Positions 60,894-64,000 of a DNA stretch of 64,000 bases are shown here, piece by piece. Each line of letters starts with the position of its first letter. Position 1 is the stretch's first letter. The notes below the pieces were generated by a model. It saw only the letters and a list, made by a program, of their open reading frames with translations. It had not been told where the DNA came from and searched no databases. The stretch lies in NCBI GenBank assembly GCA_964611645.1, contig CAZTAO010000014.1, forward strand, positions 1 to 64,000. The letters run 5' to 3'. This stretch comes from CAZTAO01 sp964611645. Its GTDB lineage: Bacteria; Armatimonadota; UBA5829. Both the position numbers and the translations under genes were made by a program.

Positions 60894-63383
60894 ATGGATT
60901 GTAGAGTCTCGGAGGCGCTGGAGGAGATTCTGCCGAGGGTTGCGCGTCCCGCGCGATACATTGGCGGAGAGATCAACTCCGTGAAAAGGCGCCCGGAGGA
61001 TGTCCGAGTGCGCGTTGCTTTGGCCTATCCCGATGTATACGAGGTCGGGATGTCGAACCTTGGCCTGCGCATTCTTTACTCGGTGGTCAACAACTGCGAA
61101 GGGTTAGCTGCCGAGCGCGTGTTTGCGCCTGCCCCGGATATGGAATCCGAACTGCGGGCTGCGGGCATTCCCCTGTACTCCCTCGAGTCAAAACTGCCGC
61201 TGAGATGTTTCGATGTTGTCGGCTTCTCGCTGGCCTACGAACTGACCTGCACCTGCGTCCTCAACATGCTGGAGCTTGGCGGCATCCCCATTCGCTCAAG
61301 GGATAGGTCCGATGGAGACCCCATTGTGATTGCCGGAGGCCACTGCGCGACCAACCCGGAACCAATGTCGGAGTTCATCGACGCATTCGTGATCGGCGAC
61401 GGAGAGTCGGGGATATTGGATGTGCTCGGGGCGGTGGAAAGCGGAAAGCGGAAAGCGGAGAGCAGAGTTGCTATCCTCAGCGCCTTGGCCGAAATTGACG
61501 GCGTGTACGTGCCCTCTGTGCACTCTGGTAAGACGGTCCGCGCACGAGTTGAGGCTGATCTGGAGAACGCTCCGTTCCCGGAGTCGTTTGTTGTTCCCCA
61601 CATCGACATCGTTCACGACCGCGCGGCGGTGGAAGTTATGCGGGGGTGTTCCAGAGGGTGCAGGTTCTGCCAGGCTGGGATGATCACCAGGCCGGTGCGG
61701 GAGCGGTCTGTGGGTCTGTTGTGCAGGCAGGCGGAGTCGTTGGTGGGGAGTGGTGGATACGAGGAAATCGCGCTGACCTCGTTGTCCAGCGCAGACTACT
61801 CCCGGATCAACCCCCTGGTGGGCGCGCTGTTGGATCGGCACGCAGGGGATCGGGTGGGGATCTCGTTGCCGAGTCTGAGGGCGGATGCGTCCTGCGTGGA
61901 ACTCGCGGCGAAGATCCAGACGGTCCGCAAGAGCGGCTTCACATTTGCGCCGGAAGCCGGAACCCAGCGACTGCGCGACGCGATCAACAAGAACGTGACC
62001 GAGGAAGACCTGCTTGGGGCGGTAGACGCGGCAGTCCAAGCGGGTTGGCGGCGCGTGAAGCTGTATTTCATGATCGGTCTTCCCACCGAGACCGAGGAAG
62101 ATGTTCTGGGGATAGCCGACCTGGTGTGGAAAGTGACAGCCATCGGTCGGCAGCACAAATCTCCGCTGATGGTCAGCGTTACCATCAGCCCGTTTGTGCC
62201 TAAGCCTCACACACCGTTCGAGCGCAGGGCGATGATCGAGGCGGCCGAGTTGGAGCAGCGGATCAACCTCCTGCGATCCAAGCTCCCACGCAAGAATGTT
62301 GATGTCAGTTGGCACGATCCGGACTCCAGCCGGATCGAAGCCGCGCTGGCCAGAGGCGACCAGCGGGTAGGGGAAGCGATTCTTGCGGCGTGGAAAATGG
62401 GCGCCAAGTTGGCTCAGGAGAGGTTCGACGCCGGTCTGTGGCAGGCGGCGTTCGAGCAGGCAGGGCTGGACATCGCGCACTACGCCAACCGGGCAATCCC
62501 TGCAGGCGAGTCTCTGCCGTGGGACTTTGTGGATGTGGGGGTGAGCCGGGAGTTCCTGGCCTCCGAAGATGCCAAAGCGGAGTCCGGTGAGCAGACCCCT
62601 GACTGCAAGACCGGCGCGTGCTCAGGCTGCGGAGTACGGGAAGTGATGGGCATCGACCAGTGCCCGCCGGAGACGGTGGAGCTGGAAGCGCCTGAGATGG
62701 AGCCGGCGAATATGCTGATGGGCAACCCCAAGGCTGCATACCTGCTGCGGTTCACCAAGGGGTCTCCCGCGCATTGGCTAGGCCACCTGGACCTGATGCG
62801 GGCCTTTGAGATGGCGCTGCGGACATCCGGACTGAGCATTGCCTATACCCAGGGCTTCAACCCCAGGCCGAAGCTGGCAGTGCTGTCTGCTCTGCCGCTG
62901 GGCGCGACAGCGGAGTGCGAGGCGGTGGCCATATACCTCGCAAAAAGAGAGAGCACGGCCCGAGTTATGGAGATGCTCAACCGCCACCTGCCGGAGGGTG
63001 TGAGCATAGTTGCAGGAGCGGAACTGCCGCCGGATCGGAAGCCCCCGGGGGTAGTGTCCGGAGAGATGGCGCTGGAGTTTAGAGCGGAATCCGATGAAGC
63101 GTTGGCCGGGCTGGGTGAGGCTGTGCGCGAAGTCATGGGCCGCGAGAGCATTCCGTTTGAGAGAGTTTCCAAGGGAAAACGCAGGCAAGTGGATTTGCGA
63201 GCGGGAATACTGGGAATGGAAGAGTGCGGACATAGTGAGAGCCGGGCAAAGGTATGCGCGGACCTGGCCCACGGGGAATACACAGTCCGCCCTAGGGAAA
63301 TTGCCGACCTGCTCGCGGAGTATGTGCCGGGCTTGAGCCTGGTGGGCGTCCACAGAATAGGCCTGCGGCTTGCAGGCGAGTGA
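60894..63383 (+). CDS. Radical SAM protein of the TIGR03960/TIGR03936 type (B12-binding-like, rSAM and DUF2344 fused)
   Basis: The 829-residue protein has an N-terminal B12-binding-like region (YPDVYEVGMSNLGLRILYSV), the radical SAM core with Cys252, Cys256 and Cys259 (GCSRGCRFCQAG) and SAM-binding stretches (ISLPSLRADA, FAPEAGTQRLRDAINKN). A Cys-rich linker (CKTGACSGCG) follows, then a DUF2344 domain (AYLLRFTKGSPAHWLGHLDLMRAFEMALRTSG). In many bacteria the two halves are separate or fused genes beside RNase E/G and ribosomal protein L21; here RNase E/G follows. The substrate is unknown, probably RNA- or ribosome-linked. Start chosen at ATG 60894; the frame opens at 60852 inside a hairpin, and neither has a clear ribosome-binding site. 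Confidence 0.88.
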   Translation: MDCRVSEALEEILPRVARPARYIGGEINSVKRRPEDVRVRVALAYPDVYEVGMSNLGLRILYSVVNNCEGLAAERVFAPAPDMESELRAAGIPLYSLESKLPLRCFDVVGFSLAYELTCTCVLNMLELGGIPIRSRDRSDGDPIVIAGGHCATNPEPMSEFIDAFVIGDGESGILDVLGAVESGKRKAESRVAILSALAEIDGVYVPSVHSGKTVRARVEADLENAPFPESFVVPHIDIVHDRAAVEVMRGCSRGCRFCQAGMITRPVRERSVGLLCRQAESLVGSGGYEEIALTSLSSADYSRINPLVGALLDRHAGDRVGISLPSLRADASCVELAAKIQTVRKSGFTFAPEAGTQRLRDAINKNVTEEDLLGAVDAAVQAGWRRVKLYFMIGLPTETEEDVLGIADLVWKVTAIGRQHKSPLMVSVTISPFVPKPHTPFERRAMIEAAELEQRINLLRSKLPRKNVDVSWHDPDSSRIEAALARGDQRVGEAILAAWKMGAKLAQERFDAGLWQAAFEQAGLDIAHYANRAIPAGESLPWDFVDVGVSREFLASEDAKAESGEQTPDCKTGACSGCGVREVMGIDQCPPETVELEAPEMEPANMLMGNPKAAYLLRFTKGSPAHWLGHLDLMRAFEMALRTSGLSIAYTQGFNPRPKLAVLSALPLGATAECEAVAIYLAKRESTARVMEMLNRHLPEGVSIVAGAELPPDRKPPGVVSGEMALEFRAESDEALAGLGEAVREVMGRESIPFERVSKGKRRQVDLRAGILGMEECGHSESRAKVCADLAHGEYTVRPREIADLLAEYVPGLSLVGVHRIGLRLAGE
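61434..61467 (+). repeat. GGAAAGCGGAAAGC purine repeat inside the radical SAM gene
   Basis: GTGGAAAGC GGAAAGCGGAAAGC GGAGAGCAGAG is translated as VESGKRKAESR (residues 181-191). The same units occur in the intergenic repeat at 5719-5750. The insertion keeps the frame and adds a basic loop between the B12-like and rSAM parts. Confidence 0.6.
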
Positions 63384-63402
63384 AGCGACGACTGTGGTAA
63401 TG

Positions 63403-63466
63403 TGCGTCACCCTGAACTTGTTTCAGGGTCTGGCCAGATGCTGAAACAAGTTCAGCATGACGCGCG
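63403..63466. repeat. CACCCTGAACTTGTTTCAGG / GCTGAAACAAGTTCAGC repeat, copy 2
   Basis: GCGTCACCCTGAACTTGTTT (63404-63423) and GATGCTGAAACAAGTTCAGC form the same structure as 54802-54876, with compensatory T/A changes. It lies between the radical SAM and RNase genes. Confidence 0.8.
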
Positions 63467-63519
63467 GTAAAGCCGAACTGTTGCTAACAAATTTACCAAT
63501 TGATTGGTGGTGATCGTGT

Positions 63520-64000
63520 TTGTCGAAAGAGATAATCGTAAATGTCGAACCTCGTGAGACACGCGTCGCCATACTGGAAAACGGCAGTGTGGTGGAGCTC
63601 CATCTGGAGCGTGAAGAGCGTGTCGTGGGGTGCATATACAAAGCCAAAGTAGCCAGCGTGCTGTCTGGGATGGACGCGGCTTTTGTAGACATAGGAATTG
63701 AGAGGAATGCGTTCCTGTATGTTGGGGATGTCATTCCCGAGACTGATGATGAGCTGACTGAGAGAGTCAAGGAGCGCCCGAAGGGGCGCGGCATAGCAGA
63801 CGTACTCAAGGTGGGTCAGGAGATACTGGTTCAGGTGGTGAAAGGCCCACGAGGGTCGAAAGGCGCGAGGGTATCCACGAGGATATCCCTGCCAGGGCGC
63901 TACCTGGTGCTCATGCCGGAATCGGACAACCTCGGAGTGTCCCGCAAGATAGACACCGAGGCCGAGCGCGACAGGCTCAAGAAACTGGGCGATGAGATAA
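63520..64000 (+). CDS. rng: Ribonuclease E/G family protein, N-terminal part (cut by the window)
   Basis: From TTG 63520 an open frame of 160 codons runs to the window edge. The product begins SKEIIVNVEPRETRVAIL, then ENGSVVELHLEREERVVGCI, and the S1 RNA-binding strand set YKAKVASVLSGMDAAFVDIG, IERNAFLYVGDV. It continues VKGPRGSKGARVSTRISLPG and RYLVLMPESDNLGVSRKI, the classic RNase E/G N terminus. It is a single-strand-specific endoribonuclease of mRNA and rRNA processing. TTG is the first good start after GGTGGTGATCG. It was invisible as a closed frame because its stop lies outside the window. It follows the radical SAM gene, the usual neighbour. Confidence 0.9.
   Translation, partial: MSKEIIVNVEPRETRVAILENGSVVELHLEREERVVGCIYKAKVASVLSGMDAAFVDIGIERNAFLYVGDVIPETDDELTERVKERPKGRGIADVLKVGQEILVQVVKGPRGSKGARVSTRISLPGRYLVLMPESDNLGVSRKIDTEAERDRLKKLGDEI

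Overview
The window is high-GC, gene-dense chromosomal DNA from a bacterium. It codes for an RND efflux pump with its membrane-fusion adaptor, a lipoprotein with a clean lipobox, both a class A and a class B penicillin-binding protein, many Sec-exported proteins, and several GTG and TTG starts with good Shine-Dalgarno sequences. This fits a diderm, peptidoglycan-containing bacterium rich in carbohydrate-active and surface proteins. An Armatimonadota-like affiliation is my guess from gene content, not something the sequence proves. I see no rRNA, tRNA, CRISPR array, phage or transposase gene.

Layout. 1-783: non-coding, with a palindromic repeat and a leftward terminator. 784-5620 (minus): a carbohydrate operon of RraA-like protein, L-glyceraldehyde-3-phosphate reductase-like AKR, UroD-family protein and an orphan sugar-ABC ATPase. 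5874-9783 (plus): glycosidase-like protein, WYL regulator, FAD oxidoreductase. 9874-17166: exported protein, 6-phosphofructokinase, ACT-malic enzyme, GNAT, NAD-dependent epimerase (minus) and isocitrate dehydrogenase. 17321-18842: two overlapping paralogous membrane genes, the first with an acidic tail. 18943-25075: GH39-like glycosidase (minus) and a 1405-residue SpoIVB(S55)-like protease fused to a propeller. 26.2-28.2 kb: CHAD protein, metallophosphatase, GmhA-like isomerase and DUF697-like protein. 28.2-32.0 kb: membrane protein, TIM-barrel glycosidase-like protein and beta-helix protein. 32.1-39.9 kb: a tight four-gene operon of unusual exported or membrane proteins (duplicated LamG-like, PLC-like+PKD, PQQ propeller with inserted membrane domain, TPR). 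40.0-51.2 kb (minus): membrane protein, PBP1A, PBP2, CusBA-like efflux. 51.4-55.5 kb: Gfo/Idh/MocA oxidoreductase (minus), ABC exporter and DUF1854 protein. 55.6-64.0 kb: a 64-residue protein, a 1443-residue surface protein, a lipoprotein, a radical SAM/DUF2344 protein and the start of RNase E/G.

The genes combine central carbon enzymes (PFK, malic enzyme, IDH), sugar uptake and degradation, cell-wall polymerases next to a metal-efflux pump, and many secreted propeller, helix or Ig-like proteins.

Nearly every intergenic gap longer than about 80 bp holds a palindromic repeat from one of at least eight recurring families. One 57-bp element (CTGCGGGAAC arms) sits nested inside two other repeat families, and one repeat type occurs in frame inside the radical SAM gene. 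No single classical defence or mobile system is present. The best candidates for undescribed biology are the 32-40 kb operon, the acidic-tail paralog pair, the S55-propeller fusion and the nested repeat elements.
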